Positions 17,388 through 24,778 of a stretch of 64,000 bases of DNA are shown piece after piece. A model generated the notes under the pieces. The model saw only the letters and a program-made list of their open reading frames with translations, ran no database searches and was not told the DNA's origin. Numbering within the stretch: the first letter of the stretch is position 1; the number at the start of each line of letters is the position of its first letter. Source of the stretch: CALBPI01 sp039027435 (GTDB lineage: Bacteria > Pseudomonadota > Gammaproteobacteria > Steroidobacterales > Woeseiaceae); assembly GCA_039027435.1 (NCBI GenBank), contig JBCCKF010000009.1, forward strand, positions 1 to 64,000, in the 5' to 3' direction. The translations under genes were made by a program, and so were the position numbers.

Positions 17388-17882
17388 CTAGAGTTTTCGT
17401 CCCAGCCGTTTTTCCGCGACGCGTTTTTCGAAGTCCTGCCAGGGCATTCTGATCAATTCGTAGGCGAGCACGCCCTGCAGAACAATGCCGATGCCGATGC
17501 CGCCGAATACGAGTAAGAGTACTCGCAAGGCGTCGGGGTTTTCGCTGCCTCTGATCAGAAATACACCCAGAAAAGCGACGAGGAGCAAGACGTACACCAA
17601 TACGCCAGTCCAGAATTCCTTGATGCCCTTGGCATAATTCAGCGCCGCTTCTTCGTCTGCGGCTAGCTCAGCAACTCGGGTTTCTTTTTCGTTCATGTCT
17701 GTGTCCTCAGTGGAGAAAGTAGAAAGATCCACCTCAAACACGGCAGCCAGGGCCTTTGATGTCTCCAGACTCGGTTTTTGACCACGTTCAACGCGCTGGA
17801 TAGTGCGCACGCTGAGTCCGGTCAATTCAGCGAGATGGTCTTGAGACCATCCTCTTTGCAGTCTGAGCTTTCTGACAATCAT
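17388..17882 (-). CDS. XRE-family helix-turn-helix regulator with two-helix membrane domain
   Basis: A 164-residue protein from ATG 17882, chosen because the HTH begins there (IVRKLRLQRGWSQDHLAELTGLS). An HTH_3 domain spans about 1-57. A 2TM-type domain with two hydrophobic helices follows (about 92-112 and 120-142), ending in a basic tail. This arrangement occurs in small membrane-tethered regulators whose signal is not known. It is divergent from the M28 peptidase gene. Confidence 0.8.
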   Translation of the reverse strand: MIVRKLRLQRGWSQDHLAELTGLSVRTIQRVERGQKPSLETSKALAAVFEVDLSTFSTEDTDMNEKETRVAELAADEEAALNYAKGIKEFWTGVLVYVLLLVAFLGVFLIRGSENPDALRVLLLVFGGIGIGIVLQGVLAYELIRMPWQDFEKRVAEKRLGRKL

Positions 17883-18075
17883 GGTTTGGTTCCGTGTTTG
17901 TGGTGTCGCAATCCTTCCACTGAGTTCGGGATTCGCCCACGTCATTTGCCTGACAACGGCCCGACTCGGACACGACAGTGACCTGACACTAAACCACAGT
18001 TGATTGTAAAAACAACAGCTTGCGGTCGATCGGTTCTGCTAGACTCGGGCGCGAGTTTGCGAGAAGGATCCCCCC

Positions 18076-19467
18076 ATGCTTCGGATATTTGCTGCTGGCC
18101 TGTGCCTGTTAGCCACGGCCTCCTATGCACAGGAAGCCGCCGAGATTCCCGAATCGGTCAAAACGACAGTCGACACACTGATTGAGCGAGGGTTATCAGA
18201 CGATATCGGCTACGGATTTGTACGTGATCTGACCACGGAAGTTGGTCCGCGTCTCGCCGGCTCAGAAGCGGAGCAGCGAGCACGAGATTGGTCCGTCAAG
18301 AAGCTGGATGCCTTGGGTTTCGAGGATATTCGGGTCGAGAATTTTGATATTCCGTATTGGTCTCGATTAGTCGATCGGGCGAGTATTGTCTCGCCGGCAC
18401 CGCAAGCGTTGGTCGTGACAGCGCTGGGTGGTTCGACATCAACGCCAGAGGGTGGCGTTGAAGCGGATGTCATTCGTTTTGAGAGTATGGCGGAACTCCG
18501 TGATGCCGACTCAGACACCGTTGCCGGGAAGATCGTATTTATTGACGAGAAAATGGCGCGTACGCAGGACGGTACGGGCTATGGCATGGCGGTTCGCAAG
18601 CGACGTAACTGCGCGAAGGTGACAAGTGAGAAGGGCGGCGCAGCCTGCTTGATCCGATCGGTCGGCACACAGTCGCGCCGGTTCGCACACACCGGGATGA
18701 TGGCGCGCGGGCAAGCGGTCGGCGATGGGCCCGCAGCGGCACTGTCACCGCCAGACGCCGAGCAGCTGACGCGGCTCCTCGAGAAGGGCCCAGTGCGCGT
18801 CCGCGTCAACATCCAGGTTGAAACCAAGCGCAACGCCACGTCCGGCAACGTCATCGCGGAAATCAAGGGTCGAGAAGTTCCCGAGGAGATTGTGCTGATC
18901 GGATGCCACCTCGACAGCTGGGATCTTGGCACCGGCGCAGTAGATGATGGCGCGGGATGTGGCATCGTCGTGGGCGCTGCCAGTGTGATCAAGTCGCTAG
19001 GACAAGCACCGAAGCGCACGATTCGCGTGGTCTTGTATGGCTCGGAAGAAGTCGGCCTGCTTGGCGGGATTTCCTACTCGCAAACGCATGCCGATGAATT
19101 GGACTACCACATCCTTGCGGCGGAAAGTGACTTTGGGGCCGGCAAGGTCTGGCGCTTTGAAACACGCTTCGGGGATGGCGCACTTCCGTATGCGCGTGCG
19201 ATGCAACAGACGCTGGAACCATTGGGTATCACGCCGGGTGGAAACCAGGCTTTCGGTGGCCCTGATGTATCGATGTTGCCGCGTTATGGTGTGCCAGTCG
19301 TCACGCCCCGACAGGACGGCTGGGACTATTTCGATTTGCACCACACACCCGACGATACGATCGACAAGATCGATCCGGAGTCATTCCGGCAGAACGTAGC
19401 CACGTATGCCGCGTTTGTTTATCTTGCCGCCGAGATGGATTGGGACTTTCGCAAAGAGATCGACTAG
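18076..19467 (+). CDS. Secreted M28-family zinc metallopeptidase
   Basis: A 463-residue exported aminopeptidase or carboxypeptidase-like enzyme. A signal peptide ends near SYAQ. A PA-type insert spans about 115-240. The dizinc catalytic domain is visible: H278 in HLDSWD, D290 in the DDGAG bridge, E324-E325 in GSEE, the Asp of AAESDFG, and the first His of HHTPDD. All expected ligands appear present. The GCHLDSWDLGTGAVDDGAG core is typical of M28 enzymes that cleave peptides or dipeptides in the periplasm. It ends 4 bp before the convergent HExxH lipoprotein gene. Confidence 0.9.
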   Translation: MLRIFAAGLCLLATASYAQEAAEIPESVKTTVDTLIERGLSDDIGYGFVRDLTTEVGPRLAGSEAEQRARDWSVKKLDALGFEDIRVENFDIPYWSRLVDRASIVSPAPQALVVTALGGSTSTPEGGVEADVIRFESMAELRDADSDTVAGKIVFIDEKMARTQDGTGYGMAVRKRRNCAKVTSEKGGAACLIRSVGTQSRRFAHTGMMARGQAVGDGPAAALSPPDAEQLTRLLEKGPVRVRVNIQVETKRNATSGNVIAEIKGREVPEEIVLIGCHLDSWDLGTGAVDDGAGCGIVVGAASVIKSLGQAPKRTIRVVLYGSEEVGLLGGISYSQTHADELDYHILAAESDFGAGKVWRFETRFGDGALPYARAMQQTLEPLGITPGGNQAFGGPDVSMLPRYGVPVVTPRQDGWDYFDLHHTPDDTIDKIDPESFRQNVATYAAFVYLAAEMDWDFRKEID

Positions 19468-19471
19468 GCGA

Positions 19472-20506
19472 TCAACTCGCCAACCAAGCCATCCAATCAC
19501 GTTCCAATTGCTCGAGCGTGGTGGGTAGGCCATGTGTGGCTCCCTCGCTCGCTAGCCACGACTCGAATGTACCGCCCTCGACAAGCCAGTCGGTGATCGT
19601 CACATAGACGGTGGCTTCCCCCGCTCGCGCCAGCATGTAATCGGCAAAGACCTGTACCTGCGAGTAGAACTGGCTCGCTCGGTCACCTCCGGACTGAGCG
19701 AGAAAGTCCTTCGCCTCTTCCTTGGTGAGCACGATGACCTGACTCGCGCTTCCCTCTTTCTTGGTGGGGAGGTTTGCGTGCAGTTGCTTCGCTGCTTCCG
19801 CTGCCGGGTGTGTCATCGTAAGAAACTCGCGCAGTGGCACTATGTCTTCTGCATTCATCTCTCGAAATGCAGCACGACGTCGTTCGCACATCTCTTCGGT
19901 TTCCATCAGTACGGCGAAAGTCTCGTCAAGCCAATCGGGTGCGAAGCCGCCGTACGCATGTCCGGTTTCGTGTGCGGCGCCCCCTCTTCGGGTCATGGCG
20001 ATGTACCAGAGGTGTCCGAGTTCATGCGCGAGTGCGCCGTCATGCACTGAGTCCGTCGAATTCGATGATGATTTTTTGTCGACAGCCGCTAGCGCCTTGG
20101 CCATGGCAGCTTCCCGCACTGATTCGGGAAGTCCCGCCGTTTGAGCTTCCACCTGAGACCGGATACTGCCCTCAAGCAACTTTGCTTTGTCAGCCGCTGT
20201 AAGCCACGGCAGTTGCACGGTGTAGCCTGCTGCATCGAGCAACTTGTCTTGAGCGATCGAAATGTTGCCACCGGGGACAACCGCGGTCGGTGTGGGCGCC
20301 CAACCAAAGCGCTTCTCGAACAGATCGGCGGCGCTGATCATTGTTTGAAGGATCTCGCGTGATGTTGCGTCGCCACCCAGTACCAGCATCGAGTCTTCCT
20401 GCTCGCATTCACTTTCCAGTGCGGCGCAGATAGACAGTGGTGTTGTCGGGTTCTGTGTGCAGCCGATAAGCACGATGACGACGGTCGCCAGGAGTGTGGT
20501 CTTCAT
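19472..20506 (-). CDS. Putative HExxH zinc-peptidase lipoprotein
   Basis: A 344-residue lipoprotein (lipobox LIGC, Cys16). It contains H161-E-L-G-H165 and, 18 residues later, H179-E-T-G-H183, then DWLDETFAVL with E195. The first HExxH with the downstream Glu looks like a gluzincin active site; the second HExxH-like motif is unusual. I recognise no named family. A role in processing or binding extracytoplasmic proteins is inference from the motif. It is divergent from the DUF427 gene. Confidence 0.68.
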   Translation of the reverse strand: MKTTLLATVVIVLIGCTQNPTTPLSICAALESECEQEDSMLVLGGDATSREILQTMISAADLFEKRFGWAPTPTAVVPGGNISIAQDKLLDAAGYTVQLPWLTAADKAKLLEGSIRSQVEAQTAGLPESVREAAMAKALAAVDKKSSSNSTDSVHDGALAHELGHLWYIAMTRRGGAAHETGHAYGGFAPDWLDETFAVLMETEEMCERRRAAFREMNAEDIVPLREFLTMTHPAAEAAKQLHANLPTKKEGSASQVIVLTKEEAKDFLAQSGGDRASQFYSQVQVFADYMLARAGEATVYVTITDWLVEGGTFESWLASEGATHGLPTTLEQLERDWMAWLAS

Positions 20507-20536
20507 TGGATTGGTTTTCCCATCTAAGTGGATCTT

Positions 20537-20553
20537 GATCCGAGGTTCGGATC
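20537..20553. repeat. Perfect 7-bp inverted repeat in the HExxH / DUF427 intergenic region
   Basis: GATCCGA (20537-20543) and TCGGATC (20547-20553) form a perfect dyad with a 3-bp centre, in the 175-bp region between divergent genes. It could be an operator or a small hairpin in the leader. There is no T-run. Confidence 0.35.
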
Positions 20554-20681
20554 CTCGTCAGAGTGTTGGATGCGGCAACTCACCGAAAGGTCGCAGCAAT
20601 GACGCCGATGTATTGATGGCGGTTCCGAGAGCTGTGTGTTTCACTGGCAGCAGAAACGGACCGACGCACCAGGAGCAGGGA

Positions 20682-20960
20682 ATGAAAGCGGAATGGCAGG
20701 GCACCATCATTGCCGAGTCAGACGACACGGTCGTTGTTGAAGGGAATCACTACTTCCCGGCGGATTCGCTCAATCGCGAGTTCTTTGAAGGCAGTACAAC
20801 GACCTCGCATTGCCCTTGGAAGGGTGAGGCGAGCTATTACTCGGTGGTGGTCGGCGAGGCGAAGAATGCCGATGCGGCCTGGTATTACCCGGAACCGAAA
20901 TCAGCCGCCGAGAATATTCGCGGCCGCGTGGCGTTCTGGAAAGGCGTTACGGTCAGTTAA
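20682..20960 (+). CDS. DUF427 domain protein
   Basis: A 92-residue single-domain protein of the DUF427 family (PF04248). The family pattern is clear: an AESDDTVVVEGNHYFP opening, then STTTSHCPWKGEASYYSV, then AWYYPEP. Function unknown; members are small beta-rich cytoplasmic proteins. ATG 20682 is preceded by GGAGCAGGG; longer upstream frames are not supported. Its 3' end overlaps the convergent alpha/beta-hydrolase gene by 8 bp. Confidence 0.85.
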   Translation: MKAEWQGTIIAESDDTVVVEGNHYFPADSLNREFFEGSTTTSHCPWKGEASYYSVVVGEAKNADAAWYYPEPKSAAENIRGRVAFWKGVTVS

Positions 20961-22041
20961 CGCTCTCGTCCGGGCGATGCGCTTCCATGATGTTCTGGAA
21001 CGTTTGAAGCTGCGTACACGGGTTGCGCAGTAGCTCCTGACCCAGCGTATTTGCCAACCACGGCATGACTTCGCGGCACCGCGCGCCAAGGTCACCCGAG
21101 AACATAATGTGATCATCAGCGTCGGCCACTTCGATGAACGAGATCATGTCGGAGCGCTCGGCAGCCTTCCTTGTTTCCGATGCCGGTACTAGCTGATCAC
21201 GGCTACTGGCAAGCAGAAGCGTCGGGATGTTGAAATTCTCGTCAATGTGCTCTGAGACAATAGTGTCTGCATAGTCGAAACCGGCTCGGTCGTCCGCCAC
21301 CTCAACGGCGTCAAGCAGTCGCCGTTCACTCACAAACAGTTTCGCCCACCAGGGTGCCCAGCGTCGGAAGCGCGGAATGACCACCCTGGGATCATCGTAG
21401 GGTGAAATCCCGATGACGGCACTGATGGCCTCTGAATCGGCGGCAGTAAGCACTCCGGTTGACGCGCCGAGCGACACTCCGAAAAGAATGATCGGCTGTC
21501 GGGTTCCTTGCGCCTTAAGTTGCTCCACTAACTCGCCAATCGCGAGCGACTCGACAGCCCCAAAGGTCACAGGCCGTTCGACCGATGCGCCGTGACCTGG
21601 CAAGTCCGGCACTACCGTATCGAAGCCGGCGTCTACGAACAGACTCGCCCAGGTCATCATTGGCTCTTTGCTCATGGTATGACCGTGGAGCAGCACAACG
21701 GTGCCGAGACTCTCAACATCGGGCGGTTCGTTGGGGTTCCAACTGAACTTCAAAACGAACGAGCCGTGGAATGAACCATCGTCGTTTTCAGAGATGCTCG
21801 TTTGAGTTGTGAGCTCAACCGGCCGCGCCTTCCATTGAAACGCGCTGATAGTGCCAACCGAGGTTTCGAAGTCGACCGGCTCGATACCTGCGGTCAGCAA
21901 GGTCTCGTGGTATCCCGTGAACATGTCCACGACCCGCGAGTTTTGCGGCTTCACAATCTGGTCAGCGACGAAACCTGTGCATCCGCTGAGGCCAAAGGCC
22001 GCAATGAAGGTGAGAGTCGTTAGTACGCTTGCTTTCGACAC
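20953..22041 (-). CDS. Lipoprotein alpha/beta hydrolase
   Basis: A 362-residue lipoprotein (lipobox LSGC, Cys21) with an alpha/beta-hydrolase fold. The oxyanion region is VVLLHGHTM (near 115-123), the nucleophile is S190 in FGVSLGAS, and the acid and base are probably the Asp of SSRDQLVP and the His of DADDHIMF. Likely an envelope esterase or lipase, substrate unknown. It is divergent from the AraC-family membrane regulator. Confidence 0.82.
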   Translation of the reverse strand: MSKASVLTTLTFIAAFGLSGCTGFVADQIVKPQNSRVVDMFTGYHETLLTAGIEPVDFETSVGTISAFQWKARPVELTTQTSISENDDGSFHGSFVLKFSWNPNEPPDVESLGTVVLLHGHTMSKEPMMTWASLFVDAGFDTVVPDLPGHGASVERPVTFGAVESLAIGELVEQLKAQGTRQPIILFGVSLGASTGVLTAADSEAISAVIGISPYDDPRVVIPRFRRWAPWWAKLFVSERRLLDAVEVADDRAGFDYADTIVSEHIDENFNIPTLLLASSRDQLVPASETRKAAERSDMISFIEVADADDHIMFSGDLGARCREVMPWLANTLGQELLRNPCTQLQTFQNIMEAHRPDESVN

Positions 22042-22081
22042 GATATGCTTCGTCTGAATATGACCCTATCCGAAATCTAGC

Positions 22082-23230
22082 ATGTCGTTTGACTGGCGCA
22101 CCACAATTCTTCTCGTCCTCGTAGCGCCGCTATTGCCTATTGGCATCACGTTGCTTCAACGGTCGGTTGAACGCCGGGCAGCCATCTTCCTGAGCCTTTG
22201 GCTGTTGGCCTGGGCGCTATTGGTTACGCCTTCGATCATCGGGTTCGCGGGCGCATACCAGTTGTTTCCATGGCTGACTTTCGCGCCATTCGATACAGAG
22301 CTGTGGCTCGGCCCCTTAATTTATCTCTACACGCTGTCGTTGACGCGACGGGAGCTCCCTAAACAGTGGAAGCTTTGGCTGGTGCCGGGCGCCATACAAA
22401 CGACGTACTACACCCTATGCTTTGTGTTGCTCGGGAGCGCCGAGAACAAATTCGCGTACAACGATGCGTTTCACTATCCGTACGTGATTCCCGTCGAGTC
22501 ACTGCTCGCCGTCGGACTTGGCATAGCGGGCGTCTACCGAAGCTGGCAAGAGTCGACGCGCTATCGTGACTGGCTCCGCTCCAGCCATTCCTCGATGCGC
22601 GATTTCGACTTGTCTTCGCTCAGAGTGTTTCTAGCCACGATGGTCGGTCTGATTGGGTTGTTCGCGGCGGCCGAGAGTTTCCAGCTGCTCGCGGGACGCT
22701 TCAGCTACAACACGGTGGCGATCATTCAAATGGGGGTTGGTGCTGCGGTTCTGTGGCTCGCGATCGAGTCATTGACGGAAGTGGATCGCGCGTATCCAAA
22801 GAAATCGGCAACACCAGCGCACAAAGTCGAGGAATCGGTGTCGGAGCCGCGCGTATCCAACCTGTCGCTCGATCTCCTGCAAAGCCAAATCCGCGAAAGC
22901 GGCTGGCATCGAGATTCGGGTCTCAGTATCCGGCGTCTCGCGCGCCATTTGGGTACCAACGAATCAACGCTCTCTGCATCGATCAATGCTGTGCCAGAGA
23001 TGAACTTCAATGGCTTTATCAATGGCCTACGCCTGGCGGAGGTCTGTGAACGATTGCTGGATCAAAGCGAACAACGGACCGTTCTGGAGGTCGCTTTCGA
23101 TGCAGGGTTTGGATCCAAAGCGACGTTCAATCGCTGCTTCCGAGAGCAGGTTGGAATGACACCGACCCAGTGGAAATCTCGGGGTCAAACGTCTCAAATC
23201 CCCGATTTGTTTGATTTTTCCGGAAGTTGA
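22082..23230 (+). CDS. AraC-family regulator with N-terminal seven-helix membrane domain
   Basis: A 382-residue protein. Residues 1-235 hold about seven hydrophobic helices. Residues about 275-372 are an AraC-type double HTH (LSIRRLARHLGTNESTLSASINA; VLEVAFDAGFGSKATFNRCFREQVGMTPTQW). This architecture is common in gammaproteobacteria and Bacteroidota and is thought to sense an extracytoplasmic or lipid-soluble signal. It lies 56 bp upstream of the S41 peptidase gene, which it may control. Confidence 0.88.
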   Translation: MSFDWRTTILLVLVAPLLPIGITLLQRSVERRAAIFLSLWLLAWALLVTPSIIGFAGAYQLFPWLTFAPFDTELWLGPLIYLYTLSLTRRELPKQWKLWLVPGAIQTTYYTLCFVLLGSAENKFAYNDAFHYPYVIPVESLLAVGLGIAGVYRSWQESTRYRDWLRSSHSSMRDFDLSSLRVFLATMVGLIGLFAAAESFQLLAGRFSYNTVAIIQMGVGAAVLWLAIESLTEVDRAYPKKSATPAHKVEESVSEPRVSNLSLDLLQSQIRESGWHRDSGLSIRRLARHLGTNESTLSASINAVPEMNFNGFINGLRLAEVCERLLDQSEQRTVLEVAFDAGFGSKATFNRCFREQVGMTPTQWKSRGQTSQIPDLFDFSGS

Positions 23231-23263
23231 GACGCCGGCGTCAGATGAGATCGCTAGTTTGGG

Positions 23264-23281
23264 CTCCTCAATTTGAGGAGG
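23264..23281 (+). promoter_or_regulatory. Hairpin sequestering the Shine-Dalgarno of the S41 peptidase gene
   Basis: CTCCTCA (23264-23270) and TGAGGAG (23274-23280) form a perfect 7-bp stem with an ATT loop. The right arm contains the near-consensus Shine-Dalgarno GAGGAGG (23275-23281), five bases before ATG 23287. Folded, the hairpin would hide the ribosome-binding site. This is read directly from the sequence; the regulatory role is inference. Confidence 0.55.
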
Positions 23282-23286
23282 TCCCC

Positions 23287-24768
23287 ATGATGTTCAAGAG
23301 ATTCATTGCCACGTTAACGCTGTTGGGTTCAGCGCTAGCCCACTCGGCAACAGCACCTGCCAATGTCGAGCTGACGGGAGCGGCGGCACGTGAAGATGTC
23401 GAGCTTGCCCGGGAGGCACTGATGGCGATTCACGCCGGCTATGATCGCTATATCAGCAAAGCGGAATTGGAAGCGCGCTGGGATGTGTTGCGTGCGTCGG
23501 CAGACGAGGGGATGACGCGTGGGCAGCTGTACTTCGGTATCTCTGAGATTCTTGCGCAGATCCGGTGCGATCACACCAAAGCGGAGTTGCCGGAAGACAT
23601 CGAGACAGAGCGCGAGTCTGCGCCGATCTACCTGCCTTTCCGCTACCAGTTTTTCGATGGGCGGATGTTCGTCACCGAGGTCGGTGATGGTGTGGCGCTT
23701 GAACGCGAAACAGAAATTGTCGCCATAGACGGTCAACCGGTTAGCGAACTCATCGCCGCAGTCAGCGCGGTCTTTCCTGTGGACGGCGATACTGACTACA
23801 TCAAAGAGCACTCTATCGCGAACTTCGGTGAGTTCATGGGGCCGGCGTTCGAGCACTTCATGCCGTATGTCTACGGCCTCTCCGATCAGGCCGTGTTGAG
23901 CGTGGTTGGATTGGACGGATCAGCTCAAGAAGTCACGGTAGATCGACTGGGTTTTGAAGCTTATGCCGCGATCACGGGTGAGAAGCGATTCAGCCGGAAC
24001 TTTGTTGATGCTGTGCGGTTCGAGACCCTGGGTGATGATGCTGCCTATTTGGCGGTGGATACGTTCGTCAACTATCGACGCCCGATCAAGCCCGACAAGC
24101 TCTATAAACCGATCTTTCGGCAATTGGCCAAAGAAGGCCGCGACAAATTGATCGTCGATCTCCGGTTAAACGGTGGCGGTTCGAATGACGCTGCGTGGGG
24201 GCTATTTCAGTGGCTGATTAATGATCCGGTCCAACCGACTCCCGAAATCTGGACGCGGTTTGATCGCATTGAGCCGGAACTACGCGAGCATCTAAGCACC
24301 TGGGAAGAGCGCGCGTTGAAACCCAATCCGAATTGGTTCGAGAAAATCGACAATGGCTACTACAAGCTGGTGTCGAAACTAGCGGGAGCGCCCGGCCGCC
24401 CACTCAAACCGAAACGAGGTGCGTTTGAGGGTGAGATCATCATGCTGACAAGCTTTGACAACGCGTCAGGCGTCACTCATCTGCTTTCAGCGATGCGTGG
24501 GATCGGGCGGGCCACTTTTGTCGGCGAGCCTACCGGCGGTGCGGCTACCGGTGCGACCGCAGGGTACCTCGCCTATCTGACGTTGCCAGAAAGCGGCATC
24601 CGAGTCCGTATTCCGTTGCAGCGAACCATCATGGCAAATGCAGACAAACTGAACCCGCGCGGCGGGATCATGCCCGACGTAGTGGCAACGCCAACGCGTG
24701 AGACCTACTTTGCAGGGCAGGATGTGGCGTTGGAAAAAGCCAAAGCCATGTTTGGTATTACGGAATAG
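23287..24768 (+). CDS. Secreted S41-family (C-terminal processing / tail-specific-like) protease
   Basis: A 493-residue exported protein. ATG 23287 follows GAGGAGG and gives a good signal peptide ending near AHSA. The central part (about 120-225) holds a PDZ-like segment (GDGVALERETEIVAIDGQPVSEL). The S41 catalytic domain begins at KLIVDLRLNGGGSND. The nucleophile is probably S394 in TSFDNASG, with the downstream GEPTGGAATG loop. Some family members act on self-derived or dietary peptides; the substrate here is unknown. The gene ends 10 bp before the convergent uvrA. Confidence 0.85.
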   Translation: MMFKRFIATLTLLGSALAHSATAPANVELTGAAAREDVELAREALMAIHAGYDRYISKAELEARWDVLRASADEGMTRGQLYFGISEILAQIRCDHTKAELPEDIETERESAPIYLPFRYQFFDGRMFVTEVGDGVALERETEIVAIDGQPVSELIAAVSAVFPVDGDTDYIKEHSIANFGEFMGPAFEHFMPYVYGLSDQAVLSVVGLDGSAQEVTVDRLGFEAYAAITGEKRFSRNFVDAVRFETLGDDAAYLAVDTFVNYRRPIKPDKLYKPIFRQLAKEGRDKLIVDLRLNGGGSNDAAWGLFQWLINDPVQPTPEIWTRFDRIEPELREHLSTWEERALKPNPNWFEKIDNGYYKLVSKLAGAPGRPLKPKRGAFEGEIIMLTSFDNASGVTHLLSAMRGIGRATFVGEPTGGAATGATAGYLAYLTLPESGIRVRIPLQRTIMANADKLNPRGGIMPDVVATPTRETYFAGQDVALEKAKAMFGITE

Positions 24769-24778
24769 GTGCAGGCGA

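Noticed and set aside
24218..24403. Possible small reverse gene inside the S41 peptidase
   Set aside because: It is short, with no ribosome-binding site or family, and lies within a coding region with clear protease motifs.
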